From assembly GCA_013365325.1 (NCBI GenBank), contig JABVXV010000019.1, positions 248,001-312,000 of the forward strand: DNA of 64,000 bases, read 5' to 3'. This stretch comes from Dipetalonema caudispina. Taxonomy: Eukaryota > Nematoda > Chromadorea > Rhabditida > Onchocercidae. The notes below the pieces were generated by a model, which was not told the origin of the DNA, ran no database searches, and saw nothing but the letters and a program-made list of their open reading frames with translations. Shown here piece after piece: positions 38,281 to 50,936 of this stretch; positions within the stretch are counted from its first letter, which is position 1; the number at the start of each line of letters is the position of its first letter. The position numbers and the translations under genes are program-made.

Positions 38281-41200
38281 CAAAAATTTAGCATTAAGGA
38301 AAAAAATATATAAGGAAGCAAAATGCGGAATTCATCACTGCTAAATTTATCCTGAAGTGGTGATAAAGGATATTGGAATTCTTCAAAAAATTAGCACTAA
38401 ATTGAATGATATTTAAAGAGTAGCAAAAATATGAATACATTTCGAAATGGTGGAAACATGTGATCCGATCAGCATACACTTTTAGCCAAACCAGGTTAGT
38501 GCATCAAGAGGACATGGAAGAATAATTATTAAAAAAGCAAACAATAGATCAATTGTAAATTCAAGATCAATTTCTTACTGATTACTAAATGGTGATAGAT
38601 AAATACTGTTTTAAATGCAAGAGATCAGGTCATAAAGTAAAAAAGATATCGAGGGCGTACGTTGGTTTTTTTCCTGCAGTTGTCGAATAATTTGTTGAAA
38701 ATGTGAAATTTCTCAAGAAATGTAAAAAAGAAAACAAGAAGAGAGGGTGTCAGGGAAGAACTCGTTTTGTTTCGTAAATTTTACATATACAGCAATATCA
38801 AAATCACAATTTACAGTTTCCAACAAGTCTTACTTTTTGTTTCAAAATAGATTAAAAAAATTTTAGTGATTAACCATGAAGAGTTCTCTGAAATGATAGC
38901 CCTACTGCCCCATATTCTTTCGATGTTAAAACACTTCCAAAAACTTTTTTCATTTTATAGTAATAGAGAAGTAATGAAAGAAATAATGTGATAATTTCAA
39001 AAACGTGCAAACTTTGCCCAATAATTGAGAAATAAACGGATATGATGGAATTTTTATGTTGGATGCTCCCAATTTTACAGCCAAAGGTACCTTACATATC
39101 CTTGGATGAGTTTACTTTGTTGGGAATTTTGGAATGTAAAATAAAAATTGTAGGAAAAGAGAACATAGTGCAAAGAAGGCTTTGGCTAAATAAGCAGTGG
39201 TATAGTAAGAGTGACCAATAAGCAGATGATTGAATTTAAGGAATTTGTACGACAGATTCATCCATATCTGGCATATATGAAATGAAGAAGAGCGTCAATT
39301 GATGCGAGAATGATGACAATGTCATCGATATGGCGGTGATGGCTGGAAATGTGCACCCCAATATATAATCAGTAAAGGTCATCAAATTTTATTCTCAATT
39401 TACGATCTATTTGAAAAAACTACTGACTATCGGAACTTTTTTTTTGAAAAGAACTTGAAGTGCTTGAAATCTTGAAAGAATTAAAATGCTCAAAAATGCA
39501 AATATCATACGACTTAGAAATGTTACAATTGCTAAAAATGAAAAAGAAGTATTTTCATTAATCTCAGAAATGTTTGTATGTATGAATTTTTATTTTTAGA
39601 AGAAGATAAGAATTCGAGGAAACAATTGAAAGTTTTCCATTAATATTTTAATGAATTAAACACAGATGTTTACAAGAAGCGATGTAATTTTGGCTCAAAT
39701 AAAAAGAAAACTATTTGCTATTTTGAAAGAATCGAGGGAGCCAGTTCTCATCAATAAAATGAAATTTTTTCATATTTAAAGGAGAAATTGACGCTTCATA
39801 CTCCGTTAAATGACAATATTCTAATAGTCTTCAAAAGTAATCATAAAGTAAAATAATTTTGATAACTTATGAAGTATCGCATTGAGTTACGACTATAAGT
39901 AAAAGAGAAGAAACGAATTGGATGAATACGACGAATTCTGCAGAGAAAAATTGAATAAATGAAATTTAGTTCAATTAGAATTTTGATTTAAATCCTGAAT
40001 TCACATTAAAGTTGACACAGAGAATTTCCCAGAAATTTGCGCTTATATGTAGTTATTTCTGAAGAGATGAATAATAGTTCTTGTGACAGAATTAAAGCTT
40101 TCAAGAACAGAAATAATATAAACGATGATAATTTAAATTTCAACTCGAACTGAAATTTAATTTTGATAGAAGAATTGTTTCGATTAGTCAACTAATAATA
40201 AATTAGCATCACGCAACTAGAAGTGAACTGTTGCAATGCTCTTTATAAATACGTAATTATTATCATTGATGGGCGATGTCTATTTTTGGAATACACAATA
40301 CGCATCAATGAGCATATTTTTCAAATCTCTTTGAGAATTTCGAGGACGTAAGGTAAAAAGGATTGCCGTGTGGAGTGGCAAAGGTATAAACAACGCCAAC
40401 AGCGACAAATCGTCGTTTACTGCTGTCATTAACGGTGGTCTCGTCGACTTCCCACAGCAATCAAAATAAAGTTAATGTCAATTCCTATCTTCAGACAGGG
40501 AATAGTGATAATACCGATCAATAAACCTCTCTGTCCTTGGTGCGGTTATTTCCAGGTTAGAAAAGGGCGACAGTGAAGTCCGCACCTTGACAACACAACC
40601 AATAACCTACTACGTTGACAACGCCGGAAATGCGAACGACCCCATAACAATAGAATCCTTCCACTGACCAAACTGCCGTAATACTGAACGAATGAATCGA
40701 TTTCGAACTTATTGCCAGTGAAATTCAATAGTTGACTGCGACATTCATTTCGATCGTACGAGAGATAAGTTACATCAGTCGACGAAAAGAATACGTATCA
40801 GTAATGAAAGATTCTTCAGACAATCTATCTGCAGAGAAATGTCGGAGCAACAATAGATCCTGCTGATAGAACTTGATACGGTTGATATGATCAAGTGCAA
40901 AATTTCCTTTAGCGAATTAGCATACCTTCAAAAAAAGACAGAAAATGGAAAGTGGTAGAGTTGCTAATAGTAATTTAGTTTGGTAGAAATAAAAACGAAC
41001 TCGGCTTATTAAAAGCAAAAGAAAATAGATTACATCCTTTATTTTTCAAAAGGAATGAAAAACGTTTCTTTGAGAGACAATCAGGTTAATTTAAAATTAG
41101 CATACAATTTTCCTTCCAAGTTTATTTAATTTTTACTTCTTAAAAAACTCCTTTGTCTACTTGACTTCCAAATTTTACTATTTCAACGAAGCTGAATAAA

Positions 41201-44200
41201 AAAAAAAAAAAACAATTGCGTGTTCTAGGAGTTCTTGTTCATTTTCGTTGAGACAGTAAAATTCGGAAATGAAGTTTCCGGGAAATTCAGGAAGACAAGA
41301 AAAAGGTAAATTCCTTAACCATTTTATCGACGCTAAGTGATATTCAAGCTTCTTGTAAATCATTAAGCCATTATGCCCAGATGAAATGAAAATTTTAGAT
41401 TTTAAAAACAGATGACTCTAAAGTCAGATAGGCAGAAAATTTAACAAATTTTAATAACTTATTTACTTGTTTTGTTGCTAGGATGAAAGTAGTAAGGAAA
41501 GCTTTTCCCTCTTCTGTTTATGCTACTCTTAACAGCGTTGATGACTCTCTTGTAACAAAAATAAGTAAATAAAGCTTAAAAGAAAAGTACAAAGAATTTG
41601 GGAAGCATTTCGATTTTAAATCGAATTCTAATCTGATTCAAATTCTAGTTCAAAGAACAAAAAAATCTGATTTGATTTTGCAAGTTGAAATTTGGTTTTT
41701 TTAGTTTAAAATTAATTGTTTTCTTAGCATAATGTTCAGTACAGTAGAGCTTGCATCTGAAACTCTAAAATTTTCAGCAAGACATGAAGAATGAATTGTC
41801 AAGAATCAGAATTAAATTTAAGAAATATTTTTGTAAAATCAATGAAATGTGAGCCAAGCACGGAAAAAGCCACAACAGTCTTTGTAAATGACAAGAAATC
41901 CTTAGAATATTCTTGGGAAGTGATTAAACGCCTTCTGGTATATCAATCTTGAACTCATGGCGTGTTCATATCAATATAGGAGATACGTAGTACCCTGTGG
42001 TGCGTAGAAGATTTTGGTATTGGAAAGAAATATTGGACAAGCTTCGAAATGATAATGATCGATTTGGTCGGATATCTGTGCGACACATGGCGCAATAGTC
42101 GGTCTGGTCGATCGAGAAACACAAAGAAAATAAGGACAGCAAGCAACCATTCCGGTGGCGAATGATTGCTGTTGTCATCCAGTTCCCTCTCATATTGCCA
42201 TACTAAGAAACATTAATCACTTGAGATAACTAAATTTGGAAAATTGTTGACCAATTTCCAATTCAAATTTCAAAAATTACTGAGTAATTGTATTGCAATT
42301 TAACTTTTGGTTACTTAAAGCTTTAAATGTAAGACTTTAAATGATCATAAAGGTAGCAAAAAAAAAAGAAAAAAAAAACAAATTAAAATGGAAGCAAAAA
42401 TTTTCCATAGAAGTATTAATCGAAAAGATCATAATGATAACAGAGCTTTAATCATTTTGATACTATCAGTTTTTTCCTCACATCTTGAAAAATTACATTG
42501 AAGTCTATGTCTGAAAAAAGACGAAAATTCTGAGAGAGAAAGTTGGGAATGCCGAAAACACAGAAAAAATGCTCCCTCCTCGATAATTTATTATATGTGA
42601 TCAACAGTGCAGGATGGGTTAAACTATTTGACTTTCATAATTTTCAGTAGCATTAAATCGCAATTCACAACGTTTTATAACATTCATTCCTGTCAGTTAT
42701 GGGCAATTTAAAATACAAAATACATCAGTAAAGTTTCAAATTGTTACAGTGACTTCTAAATGATTGAAAAGTCTACGAACTTTTGGAAGGGAACATTTTT
42801 AGACATTTTTTATTAATAAACCATTTTCACTTTAACACCAACAAAATTTCAAGTTGACATGAATGATTAGATGGTTCCCTAAAGTATCATTCTGCATGCA
42901 TTATATAGCAAAGAGTAATTAATTAGTTACGATTACTAAGGAAAAAGAAAATGCGATTCAAATTTAATTTTTTCAATTTTATGCCCCAATCAAATTGCTA
43001 ATATCTTCGAGAATTTAAAACGACTAAAATACAGGAAATTTTTCATAATTTATCCAAACAGTTCAAAATGAAAACTTGACGTGCTATTTGAATTAAAAAA
43101 AAAAATTTCTGAATTTCAACTACAATTCTGGATTTCAATAATTGCCTTTCATTATAATAGGAAGAAAATCTGATGAGAAAAAAAAAATTTTCGTAAAATG
43201 AGATGTTCCATTCTATTCCAACAATCAAATTTCAACAATGAAGGATCTCCTCAAATGCATTCATTCAAATTGAGCACCTGTATCTCTCAGGTACATTCTT
43301 CCATCTTTCATCCATAATTACTAATTTTGTATCATATAATTTATTCCAAAAAGGAACCGTTTTCATCTAATTACATTGCTTTATACATAATGTGATTTTA
43401 AAAAAGAAGCAGAACAGAGGGAGGTGAAGGAGAGAGAAGAAAGGTGTGCACCATTAAAATCGATCGTTATTATATACGATTTACGTTTGGGACAAAAATT
43501 TTGCCTCAATTGGTAAAATTCTCACTCCGTTGTGATCTTTAAATGCATACAGCTTTATTTAAAAATTCTTAACGATAGTTACGAAAATAGGCCGTTAACC
43601 CTATTTACGCAGCAAAGAACCTTTGCAAAATTCGATCTTAAATCATGCAAATTTTTTACTGAGCTGAAAGACAAGATAAGCTTGAAAAAATTGAGAAGTT
43701 GAAAGTTACGAGAAAATCTAGGGAATACTTTTTGCCACAATGAACTTTAATGAAAAACCAACTCTAATTCTACTTAATAATCTTCGGAAATCAATTCTTT
43801 CCTTTTATTTAAATAAACAATGATCCTTGTTTTTTTGTCAACTTAAAAGCACATCTGACCAGTACTTAGCTGATAATTTTATTTCAAATTATTTAAATAT
43901 ACTACTCGAAAAAGTCTTATTATGAATTAAAATAAATAGTTTACTTTGCAGATTTGAAGAGACATGCATTGCAATCTAACTTAATAACTGCTTACTAAAA
44001 ATTTCAAAAAAAAAAATGTATTATTTCACAATTGTATAAAAAAATTCTGTGACACGAAGAAGACAGTAGGAACTGTAGAAATATTCGAAGCAGCACTTTC
44101 AACAACATCCCACTTCGACGCTACTGCGAAGGTCATAACTCCGCGTGAGATGGTGGAAGAAAGGTGACAGAAGAATTATTCGTCTTCTCATTGCCCGATC

Positions 44201-46030
44201 TGATACTAAGATCTGTCGGCTATTTTCGATGAGGAAAACGAGGAAAAGAAATTTCATACATGCCTTCCAGCCCACTAACGTTTTTCAATTTTTTAGAATA
44301 AATTCCAGTTTTCATTTAATGTTTTAAGGTAAAAATTATTATAGGGTTTAAGGGATTTTAACTTCTGCGAGAAAATTAATATAATTCGAACTAGATATCC
44401 CATATAATTTAAATCCCGAAATTTTTCTTCGCTTAATATTTTTCTCATTCCTACACAGCATTGTATTTTTCGAACCTTCAAATGCTTCTGCAATTTTTTA
44501 ATTCTTTTGCTTACAGTCATGATCTACTGTATCTTATAGCACTTTTCAAGATAAAGTTTTGCAGAACAAGTCCCACGAGTGAGTGAAGAAAACAGAAATT
44601 TTTTTCAAAATGATAATTTATGCAACTTCGCAAAAATTCAAGCAATTCGTTTTGGGGCGTAAAAATTAAAAAACATCACAAAAACGGGGATGTTTTTGAC
44701 AAAATTTACGTTGACAATAAGTTAACAACATGAAATATCTCATCCTCCCGCTAGCAGAACTGAAAAAACTTCTGGAAAAATATTTGTTGAGTAACTCTTT
44801 TGTTAGTGTTCTGATAGCATAAGAATAAGTTGTTAACTTTCGACTGTTTCCGTCCAGATATTTCATGTTTAAGAGTAAAATTTGTTATTTAGGTAAGGAA
44901 ATTTGAACATAAAGAATATTTCACTAATTAGTGTTTCTCAGCTAAAGTATGAGAAGCTGAATATGAATCAAAATACTCACGCAGTTTTGAAAAGTTATAA
45001 TGCAAGATGTTTTGCAAAAACTGATCAATCACTTTTCACAAGAGTGAAGAGAAAATGACCTTCAAGAAAAATCAATAATTTAAAGAAAATTATCATTGAT
45101 TCAATTTTCAAATATTTCAAACGATTTATAAATTCTTATATCGATCTGCTTAAGTTCTCTGAATGGCCATTGGAACTAAAATTGTTGAAATGATTGGTCA
45201 TTTATCGCGGCATCATTTACCTAATCACAATTCTCAACAAAGGAAGAGCTTTTTTTTCCCATTGGTTGAGCAAAAGGATGAAACATTTCCGTATTGAAAG
45301 ACATTAACTGTCCTGCAAGAAGGAGTTAGAGTTCATCATAAATGGAGGGAAAAAAGTGAAAGTCATTTAGAAGTTGAAAAAGTAGCGGAAGAATTTCACA
45401 AGTTTTAGTCCTTGAAATCTCATACAAAGTTTATGTTATGGTCAGAAATTTTCCAAGATGGCGGCATTAGTTGGGATGAATTAAATTTGGGACGAAGCAG
45501 AAGTTTTGTTGCTAATTTGTATTAAAAATTCTGTTCAATTAAAATGCACCTTAATTTCATTTCTGTACCAAATTGACATTTACTTAAGGTTCAAAAGGTA
45601 ATGAGATGGCAAGAGATTTAGGTTTGATCCGATATACATCATAAAGAATAGTAAATCATCACTATTTGTACATGTCATCATGGAATGAAGAATCAAATAT
45701 CGGAAAATTACTAAATTTGAAAGGAATATGCAAAATTCAACACAAATCTATTGAAAATTCAACGGCAGACTTGAAAATATTGCCTATTAATATAACGGCT
45801 AAAATGACAAGTTGAATTACCACCGGTACTTGTGTAATAATGAAGATTTGTAAAATGCCTTGGATAGGAAAACAAAGCATCAAGGCAGAACAATACGGAA
45901 GTGATAGTAAAACTGATAGTAAGCCTGGATAGTTTGATTTACAACAGATAGAACAGAATTAGGAAGTAAAAAAGAGTCAACAATCATTTATTTCATGTAT
46001 CATAAAGGTACAAAGATGGAATGTCATGAA
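38281..46030. other. Gene-poor stretch with GC-richer islands
   Basis: Nearly 8 kb with no gene I can model. Most is AT-rich and stop-dense. Three GC-richer patches stand out: 40335-40870, 41940-42190 and 44050-44290. The first is described as a possible gene relic. A 38-codon open frame at about 45840-45932 and the frames at 43043-43228 and 44293-44866 carry no supporting signal. Confidence 0.5.
40335..40856 (+). pseudogene. Possible gene relic: same-frame open segments in a GC-rich island
   Basis: One plus-strand frame stays open over 40335-40466, 40512-40664, 40668-40718 and 40722-40853, broken by a stop cluster at 40467-40511 and by single stops at 40665 and 40719. Readable pieces include IAVWSGKGINNANSD, TTQPITYYVDNAGNA and DIHFDRTRDKLHQSTKR. 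The patch is clearly richer in G, C and CpG than the several kb around it. The readings are coding-like but match no family I know, and the opposite strand is also open in places (GC-rich DNA has few stops), so a relic, a non-coding conserved element or missed exons are all possible. Confidence 0.25.
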
Positions 46031-46526
46031 TCAGATAAATACACAACGCAAATAATAAGGTCCGAATGAATGCCATAAAACCAACCATATATCTTTGAGA
46101 AAGCAAGTCATAGTTACAAAGATTAAAGTGGAATCCATTTGTTCTTCTTTGACGGTGTCGTAGAGATCATCTACTAATTCATGATGTGCTTCATTATTTG
46201 TCAATGTTCCTTTTGTTTTAGCAACTAATTTCTCTGAGCTGTTACTCGAGATCTTTTGATGTAGTAAATTGTCGAAAAGAAGTAAATGTTAAAAAACGAG
46301 AAAATTTGGAAAAAGTAAATGAATGGAAGAAGTATATTTGAAGTAGTTTAGACAAAAGTAATGGGAATCTCATAACCGGAATGGAAGTGTTTAAACAAAT
46401 TTGAAAAATATACGAGACATAATATTCTATCATCACATCGATTGACTGAAATGCCTTTTGCCAACCACTCTTGTACCATTTTAAATCCCGGTATGGAGTG
46501 TGAAATGTAGCTCACATGAAACTTGA
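46031..46526 (-). CDS. Possible 3-prime end of an unrecognised gene (partial)
   Basis: Two segments look coding: 46526-46414 (contains GFKMVQEWLAKGISVNRCDD) and 46252-46031 (contains NNEAHHELVDDLYDTVKEEQ, then a hydrophobic end finishing at a TGA). They join in frame through a GTATAT donor at 46413 and an AAAAG acceptor. The acidic block followed by about 30 hydrophobic residues suggests a membrane-associated C terminus. I could not find the upstream exons; the gap to the stop of the metallopeptidase gene is only about 0.8 kb, so the gene is either short, alternative, or not real. Confidence 0.3.
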
Positions 46527-47247
46527 CTGTTATTACCTCTATTACTATCAACTTGTTAGTTGTCCGCTTGATAATTAAACGAATCGATTTATTCACAATA
46601 TATAATAGAATTAGAGTATTTTACAACAAAGGGGAATAAAAATGATGTGTGGTCCATAAAAATTTCAAGGAAAAAGTATTTGCGTAAGTTTAGGATGAGA
46701 AGTAAAATCAAAAGTAGGATCTAAGTTGCAAATCAAAGCTAACGAAAGCTATAAGACTATCAGATTTGAAAAGAGCAGTGTAAAATACAGTTTCATTGAT
46801 GCTCATCAAAGAAATTATGTGTTATACATCGACGAGATTTTAATGATATCTTATCATTACTCTTAATCCTGATATACTGTATGTATATCCCCATCTATGC
46901 ACTATGTTGCAACTCAAAACCTTCACTTATGTATATTTTTAACTTAAATACATCTTTCTGAATAATTTTAACTCTTTTGATCCATATCATATTCTTCTTT
47001 TTTCTTATCTCTGCTATAACAAAGTTTTCCAAATATCCAAAGAAGAACTGTATCGAATAAATAAAGCATTTAAAGGCTAACATTTCCATTAAAACTGCAT
47101 GAATATCAGTAATTCAATTTCAACATAAATATTCGATACTTTTACTATAAGTAACGAGCATTATTAAGTGAGCAGTACCGGAAAATGATATTTGTTATAA
47201 ACCGCAATAAAACATATTTAAAACATGAATTTCATTAGTCAACTTGC

Positions 47248-47253
47248 TTTATT
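47248..47253 (-). promoter_or_regulatory. Poly(A) signal of the metallopeptidase gene
   Basis: AATAAA on the minus strand, 54 bases beyond the TGA at 47307. Confidence 0.65.
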
Positions 47254-47306
47254 AAAATATATTTGACAATTATAATTTACAAGGCACTCAAGACTATCCT
47301 TCTGGA

Positions 47307-50300
47307 TCACGGTGTAATGGTCTCTTCGCCGTTGAAAAATGAATGGTACTTCATATTTCTATACGATTCTGCATTTTCCTGCTGCGTTATTGCAAATTCT
47401 TGCCATGTTACACAAGCATTATCACTGGGAAAAGCCTTTCGTAACACTAATGGTTTACGACAAATACCACGATGGTTTCTGACTTTTCTCTGATTTTGGA
47501 TTTGCTCTTGTCTGAAAATTTGTGGTAGACAGAATGGACTGAAGTGTTCGTAGCTACAAGTAACGTGATATTAAATTGTAAGAGAGCAGTGCAGTTTTCT
47601 TTTCCTTTTGGTTTTTTACTTCATGTAATCCTTAAAGTTAAAAATGCGTCGTTATGGTAAGGATTTCAAAACAGATTCAATAACCTTTTTTTTGTGACGC
47701 AAGCATAGTCGTATGGATCGATCATCCTCCAAACGTATCCATCATGACAAGCATTCATGCCAAAAGTTGCCAAATCTTTGAAAAATCTGAAAAGCCTCAC
47801 GTTACATCTCGCACTACAATAACATTTCTTGCTACCGCATTTTTTGTAAGTTGATAATGGGATTAGATTCTGGCTAAGATCAAATCATAAATTATTGAAT
47901 TGGAAATGTTATCATAAATAAATCGTTCAACAAATACCCTTTTTGTTCACATCGTAAAATTTTATCAGACTCTTCAATAAATGTTCCATTAGGAATACGA
48001 TTATAACTCATTTCATCTGTATCGTTTAGAGTTAAATGCATTTGTGTTTCTGTGCTTCTACACAATATCTGAAATGTTTTTAGAATGGTGTAATTGTCGA
48101 ACCATTCCATTCCAGCAAAATGATCTTTTGAATTTTTTTCAATCTTCCAGAAAAAAAAATATTCTTGTATGTTCTCCCAATGAAAATATTTTGTTAGGAA
48201 AACAATTGTTTTACCGGATTGAATGTCGAGTTAATTTGTAGAACGGCTATTTGTTGTTGTTTATCAATTCTCTCTACACGTACTTTAATAGTTGGGTAAA
48301 TTTTAGGATTATCTTGATCAAGGAAATGTATCCATTCAGTGCCAACCATCATCTCATCATAATCTTTACAATGCGTAATTATAGTTGAATAGTAATTGGC
48401 TCCTTTTCGATTAACTTTATGTATTATAACTGCTTCCTGTAAATACCAATAAGTTATCTGCAGAATGTTGACGATAATTGCAAATGAACTTTTCCAATTC
48501 AATTCTAAACTGTAGTATTTCATATTTTAGCTGAAACCTCTGTGATGCCAGAATCATAATTAACTGGTGTTCGAAATTCTAAGGTGAAAACATTAGCAGG
48601 ATCATTTTTGTCAAATGGTACCATCACCAGAAGCCAATCGTTGGTCGATGCATGAGGAATACTTAATGAGGACAGTCGTATAATTGAGCTGCTTCTACCA
48701 TCTCTACAGCATTATCAGGTTAATACGCTTTCATCGAAGTATTTCATTTAGCAAATTCAATTCTGATTGATAATTTATGCCACATTGCGCATACATTTAT
48801 AATACTTTTTTTAAAAAAAACATTTTGCTCTGAAAAGAAAAGAAAACCTTCCAAAATAAAAGATCCGATTACTGGGCAGCCAACCAAGATAGTCAAGATG
48901 TGGCCCATTTAGGCCTGGTCCACTAAGGCCATATTGCGACATATACATCCAAGCATTTGCCGTACTCATCAAATCATAACGATCGCCATATTCACCCATA
49001 TGTGCGAACGGGAAGATCTGAGCAATTTTTGCGCTATTTTGAAATCAACAATAGCAATTTTACACTTTTACGTCGTCGTGTGATTTGTGATCAGCAGCAC
49101 TGATCCAAACATTTGGAAATTTTCGGTGTATAAAGGCTTTTTTCTTGTTTTCAATTAGACAAATATTGTCCATCTATGAATCAAGCAATCAGTGAAATGA
49201 AATCAAGTAAATAGTATGTATTAAGATAGACAGATAGAACTGATTGCGTGATTATTGATTCCTTGATTAACTGATTAACTGAATTTAAATGACCAAAGAA
49301 GTTAGTAACTGCTGACAATCTGATATGTTTTAAACTCTATTAAAAATCCTTTGATACTATAAAGTTCTTTGAAAAATCCAATTCAAAATTAAAATTTGAT
49401 TATTTTAGTTTTTAAAAGAGGCAGAAGAATTCATTTAAAATTATATATGGTACCTATTACCTATAGATGTTGTCGTTGTGCACCAAAAATTGTTTAATTA
49501 AAAAAAGAAACTTACGGTAATTTTACGATCGCTATAGGAATGTCCGATATGAAAACTATGCACCATTTCATGAGTAAGGACTGAGTTGAAGGATAATCGC
49601 GGTGTTATCAGGACACCATCTTTTTTGCCATACATTGCACCATACTCAGTGTTCAGTATTGTTATCTTTCGTTTGCTTAGATTAGTTCTTCGTGAGGCCA
49701 AGTTAATACATAGTTGCTTAGCTTTAGCAAAAAACTGAAAATGAAACTTGCAATTCACTCTACTACAAATATTTTTCATGGAACAATGCAGAATTGAAAC
49801 TTACAGGTGAACTGAAGTTATCATCATTCCAAAGATCTTTGTCTACTAAAGCCATTCGTCTCACTTGTTTTACTGTCCATGGAAGTGTCATCCAGCCTAA
49901 TACCTTTGAATCGGTTATAGTATAAATTCCATTTGATACATTCATGAAATACTTTGCAATTGTATCTGAAAAGAAAAAAATCGTTACAGCAAGTATTTTT
50001 TATCATGAATGTTTAAAAATTCAATTACATTGCAAAATTAAATTTGAGACGTTTAGAAATTATTTTCGATCTATTGTCGAAAGTTCATTCCAAATGAAAA
50101 ATTTCAAATAAGTTGAGAAAATGTTGTCAAACATTGCTTGGCTATTAACTGGACAGCCCAGCCAGTTAACTTATCAAATAGAATTTTATCGTCAGCAATG
50201 TAATCTTTTGTTTAAAAATCATTCGTGACATATTTGTCACGGAAAAACGTGTTGCAGAAAACAAGTTGCATAAAACAAAGAGGCAGATTTAGGTACTTCA

Positions 50301-50936
50301 TCTTAAATAAGCATAACATATGATGACATATATTACATTATCTTCACAGTTACTTACTATATTTTCTTATTCCTTCCTGACTTTTGATGATTACCTGTAC
50401 TATAAATGGTACTTTTTATCAGCGATACATTAATGTCACGAATTACAGCCTTTCATAGCGTGTTTGAAATAGCTGGCAAGAAACTCCTCTATACCTGATA
50501 TTCTTATTGGTAACATAAGGTAGCATAAGATGTTCTTATTCTTCAATTATTATACTGAAGTAAAATATTAAGAATTGGATGGATAGATAGGTCATTTGGC
50601 AGATTGCACTTGAAGAATAGCCATCCGAAATATGTTACTACGAGAGTGAAATACTGTGAAGAGGAATTCTTATGCTTTAGTCATTCGATTTGAAATGATT
50701 TTATGCTCAGTAAACAAATAAATACCTGTGCCGGAACCAGTCATCCATTCCTGATACCAATCCTGTGCTTGTGGCTCATATCCTGCTGTATCAGCGAATT
50801 TGCATAAAATCACTGACCAGGGCTCGTTGGCACGTTGTGGTATTGCAGCGATATAAAAATTGCAGTGATTGTTAAAAATGAGAAACAACAACGGTAATAG
50901 TTGAACCAATATCAGAGTATGATCACTGATTAGCAT
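47307..50936 (-). CDS. Secreted HExxH metallopeptidase, M11/gametolysin-like, with tandem Cys motifs (554 aa)
   Basis: Exons in coding order: 50936-50726, 49965-49805, 49734-49516, 49017-48848, 48694-48538, 48436-48215, 48068-47938, 47873-47685, 47511-47307; all phases agree (1665 bases). Residues 1-30 are a signal peptide (LLPLLFLIFNN core). The zinc site HEMVHSFHIGHS is at 179-190, with a Met-turn GEYGDRYDLMS at 205-215 and GPHLDYLGWLP after it, the order expected of a metzincin. The eighth position of the zinc motif is His where Gly is usual. A beta-rich domain follows (residues about 250-420). The C terminus holds two copies of a C-x15-C motif: Cys466-Cys482 (DGYVWRMIDPYDYA between) and Cys504-Cys520 (ending CVT). 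This CxxGyVWRxAxxxDxxCVT pattern occurs in secreted proteins of bacteria and eukaryotes. Likely an extracellular protease; substrate unknown. A phase-0 segment at 49173-49072 in intron 3 could be an optional 34-aa cassette but would disrupt normal spacing. Confidence 0.91.
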
